NCBI GenBank assembly: GCA_035626395.1
Contig: DASPNR010000042.1
Coordinates: forward strand, 284,484-348,483
DNA: 64,000 nt
Direction: 5' to 3'
DNA from: Candidatus Limnocylindrales bacterium
Lineage (GTDB): Bacteria; Desulfobacterota; Binatia; UBA1149; CAITLU01
Part shown: piece by piece, positions 1 to 7,137 of the stretch
How positions within the stretch are numbered: the stretch's first letter is position 1
Layout of the letters: every line of letters starts with the position of its first letter
Position numbers and translations under genes: made by a program
Notes under the pieces: model-generated
The model's input: the letters and a program-made list of their open reading frames with translations, nothing else
The model's database searches: none
What the model was told of the DNA's origin: nothing

Positions 1-639
1 CGCAAGATCTCGCTCGCGGCGTTCGACTTCGAGCACGGCACGCTGATGCTCACCGAGGCGTCGCCCAGGAAGCGCGCATCGCTTTGGGTGGTGGCCGGGC
101 GCGAGGCGTTGCGCACGCACGATCCCGGCGGTCTGGAGGTGCTGGAGGCGGCGCCGGAGACGTTCGCGCAGGCGCTGCGCAGCGAGAACCACACTCTCAA
201 GCGCGCGCTCACCGACCCGCGCCTGTTCAGCGGCATCGGCAACGCCTACTCCGACGAGATCCTGCATCGCGCGCGCCTGTCGCCGATGAAGCTGACTTCC
301 CGGATCGACGATGAGGAGGTACGGCGCCTGCACGCCGCCACCGTCGCGGTACTGAGCGAGTGGACGCAGCGCCTGCGTGAGCAGACGGGCGAGTCGTTTC
401 CGGAGAAGGTGACGGCGTTCCGGCCCGAGATGGCGGTGCACGGCAAGGCTGGCCAGGCATGTCCCGTGTGCGGAGCCAAGGTCTGCCGCATCGCCTACGC
501 CGACAACGAGACCAACTACTGCGCCGTGTGCCAGAACGAAGGTCGACTTCTCGCCGACCGCGCGCTCTCGCGCCTGCTGCGCGAGGACTGGCCAAAGACG
601 CTGACGGAACTGGAGGAGCGGGTGGCGGCGAAGAAATAG
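1..639 (+). CDS. Fpg/Nei-family DNA glycosylase (formamidopyrimidine-DNA glycosylase type), 5' end missing
   Basis: This is a base-excision repair glycosylase/AP lyase that removes oxidised bases. The frame is open from base 1, so the gene starts before the window and the catalytic N-terminal proline is not visible. The visible part has the helix-two-turns-helix DNA-binding region with the family signature '[13 protein letters not shown]' near 225-270. It then has the C-terminal zinc finger, CPVC...YCAVC, followed by '[13 protein letters not shown]'. The tail runs about 35 residues past the finger, longer than in classic E. coli Fpg, which resembles actinobacterial-type Fpg/Nei proteins. Family membership is clear; MutM versus Nei substrate preference cannot be decided without the N-terminus. 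The gene converges with the phosphofructokinase gene, 36 bases downstream. Confidence 0.93.
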   Translation, partial: RKISLAAFDFEHGTLMLTEASPRKRASLWVVAGREALRTHDPGGLEVLEAAPETFAQALRSENHTLKRALTDPRLFSGIGNAYSDEILHRARLSPMKLTSRIDDEEVRRLHAATVAVLSEWTQRLREQTGESFPEKVTAFRPEMAVHGKAGQACPVCGAKVCRIAYADNETNYCAVCQNEGRLLADRALSRLLREDWPKTLTELEERVAAKK

Positions 640-675
640 ATCCGGATCAGCGACGGGACTGCCGCCGCTCCCGCC

Positions 676-1950
676 TCATTCCACCAGCTTCATCGGCCCC
701 GGCTCGTTCTCCGTCAGATACTCGAAGCGCTCGCGGAACTTGTCGATGCTCATGTTGGCGGCCTTGGCCAGCCCCGCACTCTGGAACGGATCGCTGAAGT
801 CCTCGCGCCGCAGCCGGATCATGTAGCGGCGCGCGATCTTGTAGCGGGTCGAGGCGACGTCGAGCAGGCGCACGCGCGCGCGTCCGCTCTGCGGATCGAG
901 CATGCTCTCGAAGGGCACCGGCACGAAATGCCCGCCCTGAATCGAGATCATCGCGGCGTTGCCGCCTTCGAGCAGGAACTGCGCGGCGCAGTAGCCGAGG
1001 TCGCGCGTGTACTCCATGTCGTACGGAACCGGATCGGCGCAGCGCAGCTCGTAGCCGATGTCCTTGGCCACGATCGTGGCCTTGACGCCGAGGTCGGACA
1101 GGCACTTGCGCACGCTCTGCTTGAGCAGGTCGCCGATGTCGACCTCGGCGATGCGCACGTGCCCGTGCTCATCGCGCTCGACGTTCTCGATGCCCGACAG
1201 ATCCTCGGGCTTGACGCCGAGCACGACACCTTCGGCGATGACCGCCAGCCCGTCCTGCCGCCCGTCGGCCAGGCGCTTGAGGATCGCGCCGACCAGCGTG
1301 TCGGTCAGCGTCTTGAGCGAAAAGCCGGAGGTGCCGAATTCCTCCGGCACCAGCGTCAGGGTGGCGCCGGCGGCCTTGCCGATGCCGAGCGCCAGATGAC
1401 CCGCCTTGCGGCCCATCGCGATGACGAAGTACCACCGATGCGTCGTGAACGCGTCGACCATCAGGTTCTTGACCAGCTCGGCGCCCACGGCACGCGCGGT
1501 CTGGAAGCCGAACGTGTCGATGTCGGGCGGAAGGTCGAGGTCGTTGTCGATGGTCTTGGGCACGTGCGCGACGCGGATGCGGCCGGCCGCGACCTGCTCG
1601 AGCTTGAGCGCCGAGAACGCCGTGTCGTCGCCGCCGATGGTGATGAGCTTGTCCACTCGCAGCCGCAGCAGCGTGGCCACGGTCTGCTCCAGGAGCGTGT
1701 TGGACTTGGTCGGGTTGGCGCGCGAGATGCCGAGGATGGAGCCGCCGCGGAAGTGGATGCGGCTGACGTCGTCGATGTCCAGGCTGCGCACCTCGCTGAC
1801 GTCGCCCTCCATGACGTGCTCGAAGCCGTCGGGGAGGCCAAGGACCTCGACGCCCTCGAGGCGCGAGCGGATGGTCGCGGCGCCGATGACGCTGTTGATG
1901 CCGGGCGCGGGACCGCCGCCGACGAGAATCGCGAGCTTGCCCTTGACCAT
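676..1950 (-). CDS. pfp: 6-phosphofructokinase, predicted pyrophosphate-dependent
   Basis: Phosphorylates fructose 6-phosphate to fructose 1,6-bisphosphate in glycolysis, reversibly if PPi is the donor. The protein is 424 aa. Residues 11-17 (GGGPAPG) form the phosphate loop and 'MGRKAG' (about 179-184) binds substrate. Two residues decide the phosphoryl donor: GGDDT at 106-110 has Asp where ATP enzymes have Gly, and PKTIDND at 131-137 has Lys where ATP enzymes usually have Gly. Both are the known PPi-PFK signature. The catalytic Asp lies in TIDND. ATG at 1950 is chosen because AGGAGAGG precedes it. The frame is open further upstream, but that stretch overlaps the acyl-CoA synthetase. It is the last gene of a pgm / acyl-CoA synthetase / pfp run on the same strand. 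Confidence 0.92.
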   Translation of the reverse strand: MVKGKLAILVGGGPAPGINSVIGAATIRSRLEGVEVLGLPDGFEHVMEGDVSEVRSLDIDDVSRIHFRGGSILGISRANPTKSNTLLEQTVATLLRLRVDKLITIGGDDTAFSALKLEQVAAGRIRVAHVPKTIDNDLDLPPDIDTFGFQTARAVGAELVKNLMVDAFTTHRWYFVIAMGRKAGHLALGIGKAAGATLTLVPEEFGTSGFSLKTLTDTLVGAILKRLADGRQDGLAVIAEGVVLGVKPEDLSGIENVERDEHGHVRIAEVDIGDLLKQSVRKCLSDLGVKATIVAKDIGYELRCADPVPYDMEYTRDLGYCAAQFLLEGGNAAMISIQGGHFVPVPFESMLDPQSGRARVRLLDVASTRYKIARRYMIRLRREDFSDPFQSAGLAKAANMSIDKFRERFEYLTENEPGPMKLVE

Positions 1951-2024
1951 GACCTCTCCTGATGCCGGTTCGGCGTCAGGTCGGAGGATGTCGGCGACCG
2001 CACATCTTCCAACCCGAGCCGGCT

Positions 2025-3563
2025 TCACTCCGGGGCGGGCCCCGGGAACCTGTCGCGCAGGATCCGCTTGAGGATCTTTCCCGACGGATTGCGCGGGATC
2101 TCGTCGACGAAGTACACCGCGCGCGGCTGCTTGTAACGCGCCAGGCGGCCGCGCGTGTACTCGAGCACGTCGGCGGCGTCCACTTCCTCGGCCACGACCA
2201 CGGCGGCCGGCGACTCGCCCCACTTCTCGCTCGGCTGTCCGATCACGGCCGCGTCGCGGATCTTCGGATGCGTCAGCAGCACGTTCTCCACCTCGGCGGG
2301 ATAGATGTTCTCGCCGCCCGAGATGATCATGTCCTTCTTGCGGTCCTGGATGTAGACGAAGCCGTCCTCGTCGATGCTGGCCAGGTCGCCCGTGTACAGC
2401 CAGCCGCCGCGGATCGTCTCGGCCGTGGCCTCCGGCCGCTTCCAGTACTCCTTCATCAGATGCCGGCCCCGTACGATGACCTCGCCGACCGATCCCGGAT
2501 CGACGTCGTTGCCGTCGGGGTCCACCACGCGCACGTCGGTGTGGAAGAACGCCTTGCCCGTCGACCCCGCCTTGGCCACCGCATCCTCGCCGATGATCAG
2601 GCACGACGGCCCGCACGTCTCGGTCAGCCCGTAGACCTGATGGATGTCCATGCCCTGTGCGATGTAGGTCTGGATCATGCTGACGGGCACGGGCGCCGCG
2701 CCGCTCATGATCCAGCGCAGCGTGCTGCGGTCGACCTTGTCGCGATTGGGCGCCTGCTGCAGGAATCCCAGCATGGCGGGGACCGCCAGCATGCTGGTGA
2801 CCTTCTCCTTCTCGATCAGCTCCCACACCTTCACAGGATCGAAGGCGCGGCAGACGATGCTGGTGATTCCCCGGTGCACGTTGGCCGTCAGCGGCGTGAG
2901 CGCGCCGACGTGGAAGAGCGGGAGGCCGACCAGATAGACGTCCCCGTAGCGCACTTCGGCCGTGGCGTTGATCGTCTGGCACGCGGCGGCCACGCTGCCG
3001 TGCGTGTGCACGGCACCTTTGGGAAGCCCCGTCGTGCCCGAGGTGTACATGATGTAGAGGTCGTCGCCGTCGCCGGCTTCGATCACCGGCGACGCGTCGC
3101 TCGCGGCTTCGTGGAGCGACGCGTACGATTGCGCGAAATGCGCGGGCGAGGCCGCTCCGACGCTGAGCCAGCGCCGCACGCTGGTGGCGGCGCTGCCGCG
3201 GTCGTGCAGGTCGGCCGCGGCCTGTGCGAACTCCTCACCGTAGATGAGCGTCTCGGCGCCGCTGTCCCCCAGGATGAATGCCAGCTCGTCGGGCACCAGG
3301 CGCCAGTTCAGCGGCACGACGATGCCGCCGAGCTTGGCCACGGCGAAGAAGCTCTCGACGAACTCGACGCTGTTCATCATCAGCAGCGCCACGCGGTCGC
3401 CGCGACGCACGCCGAGGTCCGAAAGCAGGTTGGCGGTGCGGTTGCAGCGGTCGTCCAGCTCCCGGAACGTCAGCCGCACGCCCTGCTCGGGTCCGATGTA
3501 TCCGGTCAGCCGCGGCGACAGGGACGCGCGTTTGGCAAGGAAGGCGCCGACGTTGTCACGCAT
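2025..3563 (-). CDS. Long-chain fatty acid / carboxylic acid-CoA ligase (AMP-binding family)
   Basis: Adenylate-forming enzyme that activates a carboxylic acid with ATP and transfers it to CoA. The protein is 512 aa, normal for the family. Motifs appear in order: the P-loop-like 'YTSGTTGLPKG' (about 172-182), 'YGLTETCG' (A5 region), 'YTGDLASIDEDGF' (A7), 'DRKKDMIISGGENIYP' (A8 hinge) and the catalytic lysine motif 'PRNPSGKILKR' near the C-terminus. Substrate chain length cannot be read from the sequence; FadD-like medium/long-chain acids are the default. The gene is 33 bases downstream of pgm and 74 bases upstream of pfp, so probably co-transcribed. A link with sugar metabolism is not obvious. 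Confidence 0.93.
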   Translation of the reverse strand: MRDNVGAFLAKRASLSPRLTGYIGPEQGVRLTFRELDDRCNRTANLLSDLGVRRGDRVALLMMNSVEFVESFFAVAKLGGIVVPLNWRLVPDELAFILGDSGAETLIYGEEFAQAAADLHDRGSAATSVRRWLSVGAASPAHFAQSYASLHEAASDASPVIEAGDGDDLYIMYTSGTTGLPKGAVHTHGSVAAACQTINATAEVRYGDVYLVGLPLFHVGALTPLTANVHRGITSIVCRAFDPVKVWELIEKEKVTSMLAVPAMLGFLQQAPNRDKVDRSTLRWIMSGAAPVPVSMIQTYIAQGMDIHQVYGLTETCGPSCLIIGEDAVAKAGSTGKAFFHTDVRVVDPDGNDVDPGSVGEVIVRGRHLMKEYWKRPEATAETIRGGWLYTGDLASIDEDGFVYIQDRKKDMIISGGENIYPAEVENVLLTHPKIRDAAVIGQPSEKWGESPAAVVVAEEVDAADVLEYTRGRLARYKQPRAVYFVDEIPRNPSGKILKRILRDRFPGPAPE

Positions 3564-3596
3564 GATGAGGAAACCTCTGCTGTTGCGGCGCGGGCT

Positions 3597-5243
3597 TCAG
3601 CGCAGCGCCTCGTCCACGATGGCCTGGGCCTCCTCGACGATGCGCGCCAGGTGCTCGCGCCCGCGGAAGCTCTCGACGTAGATCTTGTAGATGTCCTCGG
3701 TACCCGAGGGACGCGCGGCAAACCAGCCGTTCTCCGCGACGACCTTGACGCCGCCGATGGGGCTGCCGTTGCCGGGAGCGTGCGAGAGGCGGGCGAGGAT
3801 CTTCTCTCCAGCCAGCTCGCGGCGCTGGATCCGGTCGGGAGAGAGCTTGGACAGGCGCGCCTTCTGCTCGGCAGTGGCAGGCGCTTCGACGCGATCGTAG
3901 ACCGGATCGCCAAAGCTGGCCGTCAGCTCACGGTAGTGCTCGGAGGGATCGCGGCCGGTGCGCGCGGTGATTTCCGCCGACAGCAGCGCCGGAACCATGC
4001 CGTCCTTGTCCGTCGTCCACGCGCCTCCATCGCGGCGCACGAAGCTGGCGCCCGCGCTCTCCTCACCGCCGAAAGCGAGCGAGCCGTCGAGCAGGCCCTC
4101 GACGAACCACTTGAACCCCACCGGCACCTCATGAACCTCGCGTCGGAGGCGCTGGCAGACGCGATCGATCATCGAGCTGCTGACCAGCGTCTTGCCCACG
4201 CGCGCATCCGCGCTCCACTGCGGCCGGTTGCGGAAGAGGTAGTCGATGGCCACGGCAAGATAATGGTTGGGCTGCATGAGGCCACCGCTGCGGGTGACGA
4301 TGCCGTGGCGGTCGGCATCGGCATCGCAGGCGAAGGCAACGTCGTAGCGGTCGCTCAGTCCGATCAGACGCTGCATCGCATGGCTGGAGGAAGGGTCCAT
4401 GCGAATGCGTCCGTCCCAGTCGAGCGACATGAAGCCGAAGGTGGCATCGACCTGTTCATTGACCACCGTGAGGTCCAGACCGTAGCGCTCGGCGATGGCG
4501 TGCCAGTAGGACACGCTTGCGCCGCCGAGAGGATCGGTGCCGATGCGCACGCGTGCGGCGGCGATGGCGTCCATGTCCACCACGGCGGCCAGGTCCTCGA
4601 TGTATCGCGTGCGATAGTCGTAGCGGTGGGTCGTCGACGCCTCCAGTGCGCGCTCGTAGGGAATGCGCCGGATCTGCTGCACGCCGGAACGGAGCAGCTC
4701 GTTGGCTTCTTCCTGAATCGCCCTGGTGACGGCGACGTCGGCCGGACCGCCGTTCGGCGGATTGTACTTGAAGCCGCCATCGACCGGCGGGTTGTGCGAC
4801 GGCGTGATCAGGATTCCGTCGGCCAGATGCGCGGCGCGGTCGCGGTTGTGCGTCAGGATCGCGTGCGAGACCACCGGCGTCGGCGTGAACCCGTCGTCGT
4901 GCGCGATGCGCACCTCCACCTCGTGCGCCGCCAGCACCTCCAGCGCCGAGGCGAACGCGGGTCGCGACAGCGCATGGGTATCGATGCCGAGGTGCAGCGG
5001 ACCGTCGATTCCGTTGGAGCGGCGCCAGCGACAGATGGCTTCGGTGATGGCCAGGACGTGCGCCTCGTTGAACGTTCCGTCCAGAGCCGAGCCGCGATGG
5101 CCCGAGGTCCCGAACGCGACGGCGTGGCCGGCGTCGGCGGGATCGGGTCGGATCGTGTAGTAGGCCGTGAGGAGCGCAGGGATGTCGGCGAGCATGGATG
5201 CCGGGGGTTGCGTGCCCGCCAACGGATGCAGTTGCTTGCTCAC
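3597..5243 (-). CDS. pgm: Phosphoglucomutase (alpha-D-glucose phosphate-specific)
   Basis: Interconverts glucose 1-phosphate and glucose 6-phosphate, linking glycogen turnover and nucleotide-sugar synthesis to glycolysis. The protein is 548 aa, close to E. coli Pgm (546). It has the N-terminal 'FGTSGHRGS', the phosphoserine loop 'TPSHNPP', the metal-binding loop 'CDADADRHG' and the sugar-binding loop 'GGEESAG'. The GTG at 5243 is chosen because the following residues ('LHPLAGTQPPAS') align with the E. coli N-terminus; an internal ATG would cut off this conserved part. It is the first gene of the leftward run to acyl-CoA synthetase and pfp. Its product would feed the GT4 synthase and the glycosidases 2-11 kb away. 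Confidence 0.95.
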   Translation of the reverse strand: MSKQLHPLAGTQPPASMLADIPALLTAYYTIRPDPADAGHAVAFGTSGHRGSALDGTFNEAHVLAITEAICRWRRSNGIDGPLHLGIDTHALSRPAFASALEVLAAHEVEVRIAHDDGFTPTPVVSHAILTHNRDRAAHLADGILITPSHNPPVDGGFKYNPPNGGPADVAVTRAIQEEANELLRSGVQQIRRIPYERALEASTTHRYDYRTRYIEDLAAVVDMDAIAAARVRIGTDPLGGASVSYWHAIAERYGLDLTVVNEQVDATFGFMSLDWDGRIRMDPSSSHAMQRLIGLSDRYDVAFACDADADRHGIVTRSGGLMQPNHYLAVAIDYLFRNRPQWSADARVGKTLVSSSMIDRVCQRLRREVHEVPVGFKWFVEGLLDGSLAFGGEESAGASFVRRDGGAWTTDKDGMVPALLSAEITARTGRDPSEHYRELTASFGDPVYDRVEAPATAEQKARLSKLSPDRIQRRELAGEKILARLSHAPGNGSPIGGVKVVAENGWFAARPSGTEDIYKIYVESFRGREHLARIVEEAQAIVDEALR

Positions 5244-5620
5244 CCGGCGATGGTGACGCGGCAACCGGCGCGTGCAAATGCGCCGTCGTCGGCAACGCGA
5301 TCTCGGCACCCCCGGCTTCGACGTTCCTGCGATCGGCTACGTCGCCGATGGAGCTGCTGACCGGAGTCCAGTTCTCGGTTCTCCCATCAAGCCCGAGCTG
5401 ATCTCGGGTGCCGTCGCCGCAGCGTCCGTCCAACGAGACTGCCGAGCTCGTGCTGCGCGCGCCGTTCGGCGAGGCCGTCACCTGCCGCCGCGCCATCGAT
5501 GACGACTGCGCGTCCGAACCTGTCGCGCTGGTCTGACGCGCCGCATGAAATCGTTGGCGATCGGGTATTGCGCGATCAGGCTCTGGTCGACGAGCCCGCT
5601 TGATGACAACCTGAGAGGTC
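5244..5620. other. Divergent intergenic region between pgm and the histidine kinase
   Basis: This 377-base region lies between pgm (leftward) and the histidine kinase (rightward) and should hold both promoters. Short frames exist on both strands, but none has recognisable protein features or a convincing ribosome binding site. I see no clear sigma-70 hexamers, strong palindrome or terminator. GAGAGGTC just before 5621 is the likely ribosome binding site of the kinase gene. Confidence 0.5.
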
Positions 5621-6433
5621 ATGAATGTCTCTCTCGGACAGCGAGCCCGGCCCGAGCCGCCCGCGACGCGCATCCTGCGGCCGCGGATCGGTGCCGGCGC
5701 CCCCCACGACGGCGGGTTGCGAGATGCGCTCGCTGCGAATGCCCAGAGCCATGACGGCGCTGGAGCCGCCACCGCCGCAGCCTTGCCCGACGGCGTCCGC
5801 ACGATGCTGGTCGAAGCCCTGGAGGCCGAACGCCATCACCTCGCCCGCGAGCTGCACGACGAGATCGGGCAGATCCTCATTGCCGCCAAGCTCGGCGTCG
5901 AAACGCTCAGGCATGCCGAAGGAACGCCCGAATTCCCGACCCGCGTCTCCGATGCGCTGGCGCTCATCGTCGATGCGGTCCACAGGGTCCGCGCGCTGTC
6001 GATCGGCCTGCGCCCGCCGCTGCTGGAGTCAGGTCTCGTATCCGCGCTCACCGCGGCCGTCGGCCGCCTCGCCGTGCTCAACTCCATCGAAATTCGGCTC
6101 GACGCCGATCCGAACATTCCGCGGCTGCCGCCGGCCGTCGAGCTGACCGTGTTCCGGGTGGTGCAGGAAGCGGTGATCAATGCCCAGCGGCATTCGCACG
6201 CGCGAACCGTGCAGGTCGCCGTGTGGATGGACGGCGTCTGCGTGCATGCCTGCGTGGATGACAACGGCTGCGGATTCGACGTCGACATGGCGCTCGAGCG
6301 CGCCAGTTACGGCCAGAGCATGGGCCTGCCCGCCATGCGCGACCGCGTGGAGGGGCTGGGCGGAACGTTCGCGATCGATTCGAACTACGAACGCGGGACG
6401 CGCATCGAGGCGTGGATCCCGATAGAGACCTGA
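5621..6433 (+). CDS. Cytosolic sensor histidine kinase (HisKA_3 / NarX-DegS type)
   Basis: Autophosphorylates a histidine and passes the phosphate to a NarL-type regulator, here the adjacent gene. The protein is 270 aa. The HisKA_3 dimerisation helix has 'RELHDEIGQ' with predicted phospho-His79. A HATPase_c domain follows (about 150-268), including the N-box stretch 'VVQEAVINAQRHS' and a G-box 'DDNGCGFD'. There is no transmembrane segment and no recognisable sensor domain; the first 60 residues are low-complexity Ala/Arg/Pro-rich. The input is therefore unknown and may come from a partner protein. The stop codon abuts the ATG of the regulator (TGA-ATG), indicating translational coupling. Confidence 0.9.
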   Translation: MNVSLGQRARPEPPATRILRPRIGAGAPHDGGLRDALAANAQSHDGAGAATAAALPDGVRTMLVEALEAERHHLARELHDEIGQILIAAKLGVETLRHAEGTPEFPTRVSDALALIVDAVHRVRALSIGLRPPLLESGLVSALTAAVGRLAVLNSIEIRLDADPNIPRLPPAVELTVFRVVQEAVINAQRHSHARTVQVAVWMDGVCVHACVDDNGCGFDVDMALERASYGQSMGLPAMRDRVEGLGGTFAIDSNYERGTRIEAWIPIET

Positions 6434-7108
6434 ATGCAGACGGAAGTCATCCTCGTCGACGATCACATGCTGGTGCGCCGCGGGCTGCGCGGACTGCTCG
6501 ACCAGTCCGACCAGGTGCGTGTCATCGGAGAGGCGGCCGAGGGCTTCGAGGCGATCGAGCTGGTGCGGGCCAATCAGCCGCGCGTGGTTGTCATGGACAT
6601 TTCCATGCCGCGCATGAACGGACTGGAGGCGACCAGCCGCGTCGTGCGCGAGAACCCGTCGACGCGCGTGCTGGTCCTGTCGATGCACGCCGACGACGAC
6701 TACGTGCTGCAGGCCTTCCGCCACGGCGCCTCGGGCTACCTGCACAAGGATGCTCCCACCGCCGAGCTCATCGAGGCCATCGAGGCCATCGCTCGCGGCG
6801 AGTTCTACCTGGGGTCGGGAATCTCGCAGGAACTGCTCAAGCACTGCATCCGGGCACGCAACGAAGGGCCGGGCGAGGGCCCGACCGGAGAGATGTATCG
6901 CCTGCTCACGCCGCGCCAGCGCGAGGTTCTCCAGCTCATTGCGGAGGGCCAGTCCACGCGTCGAATGGCGGAGACGCTCGGCGTGGGCATCAAGACCATC
7001 GAGACGCACCGCGCCCAGCTCATGAAGCGGCTCGGCATCTACGAGATCGCCGGTCTGGTCCGTTTCGCCATCCGGTTGAAGCTGGTGACGTCCGAGCGCC
7101 AGAACTGA
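6434..7108 (+). CDS. NarL/FixJ-family response regulator
   Basis: DNA-binding output protein of the two-component pair, 224 aa. The receiver domain (1-120) has the acidic pocket 'VDDH' (Asp9-10), predicted phospho-acceptor Asp55 in 'VVMDISMPRMNG' and the conserved Lys in 'LHKDAP'. The C-terminal LuxR-type helix-turn-helix (about 150-215) begins 'LTPRQREVLQLIAEGQS' and has 'KTIETHRAQLMKRL'. It starts on the base after the kinase stop codon, so the two are made together. Targets are unknown. It converges with the glycosidase gene 29 bases downstream. Confidence 0.93.
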   Translation: MQTEVILVDDHMLVRRGLRGLLDQSDQVRVIGEAAEGFEAIELVRANQPRVVVMDISMPRMNGLEATSRVVRENPSTRVLVLSMHADDDYVLQAFRHGASGYLHKDAPTAELIEAIEAIARGEFYLGSGISQELLKHCIRARNEGPGEGPTGEMYRLLTPRQREVLQLIAEGQSTRRMAETLGVGIKTIETHRAQLMKRLGIYEIAGLVRFAIRLKLVTSERQN

Positions 7109-7137
7109 GCGCGCGCGGCGTAGGCGCGACTTCCGTC

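Noticed and set aside
1962..5360. A 1132-codon open frame on the plus strand
   Set aside because: It lies antisense to the acyl-CoA synthetase and pgm genes, which have full catalytic motifs. Its product is Arg/His/Asp-rich and resembles nothing; long antisense frames are normal at this GC content.
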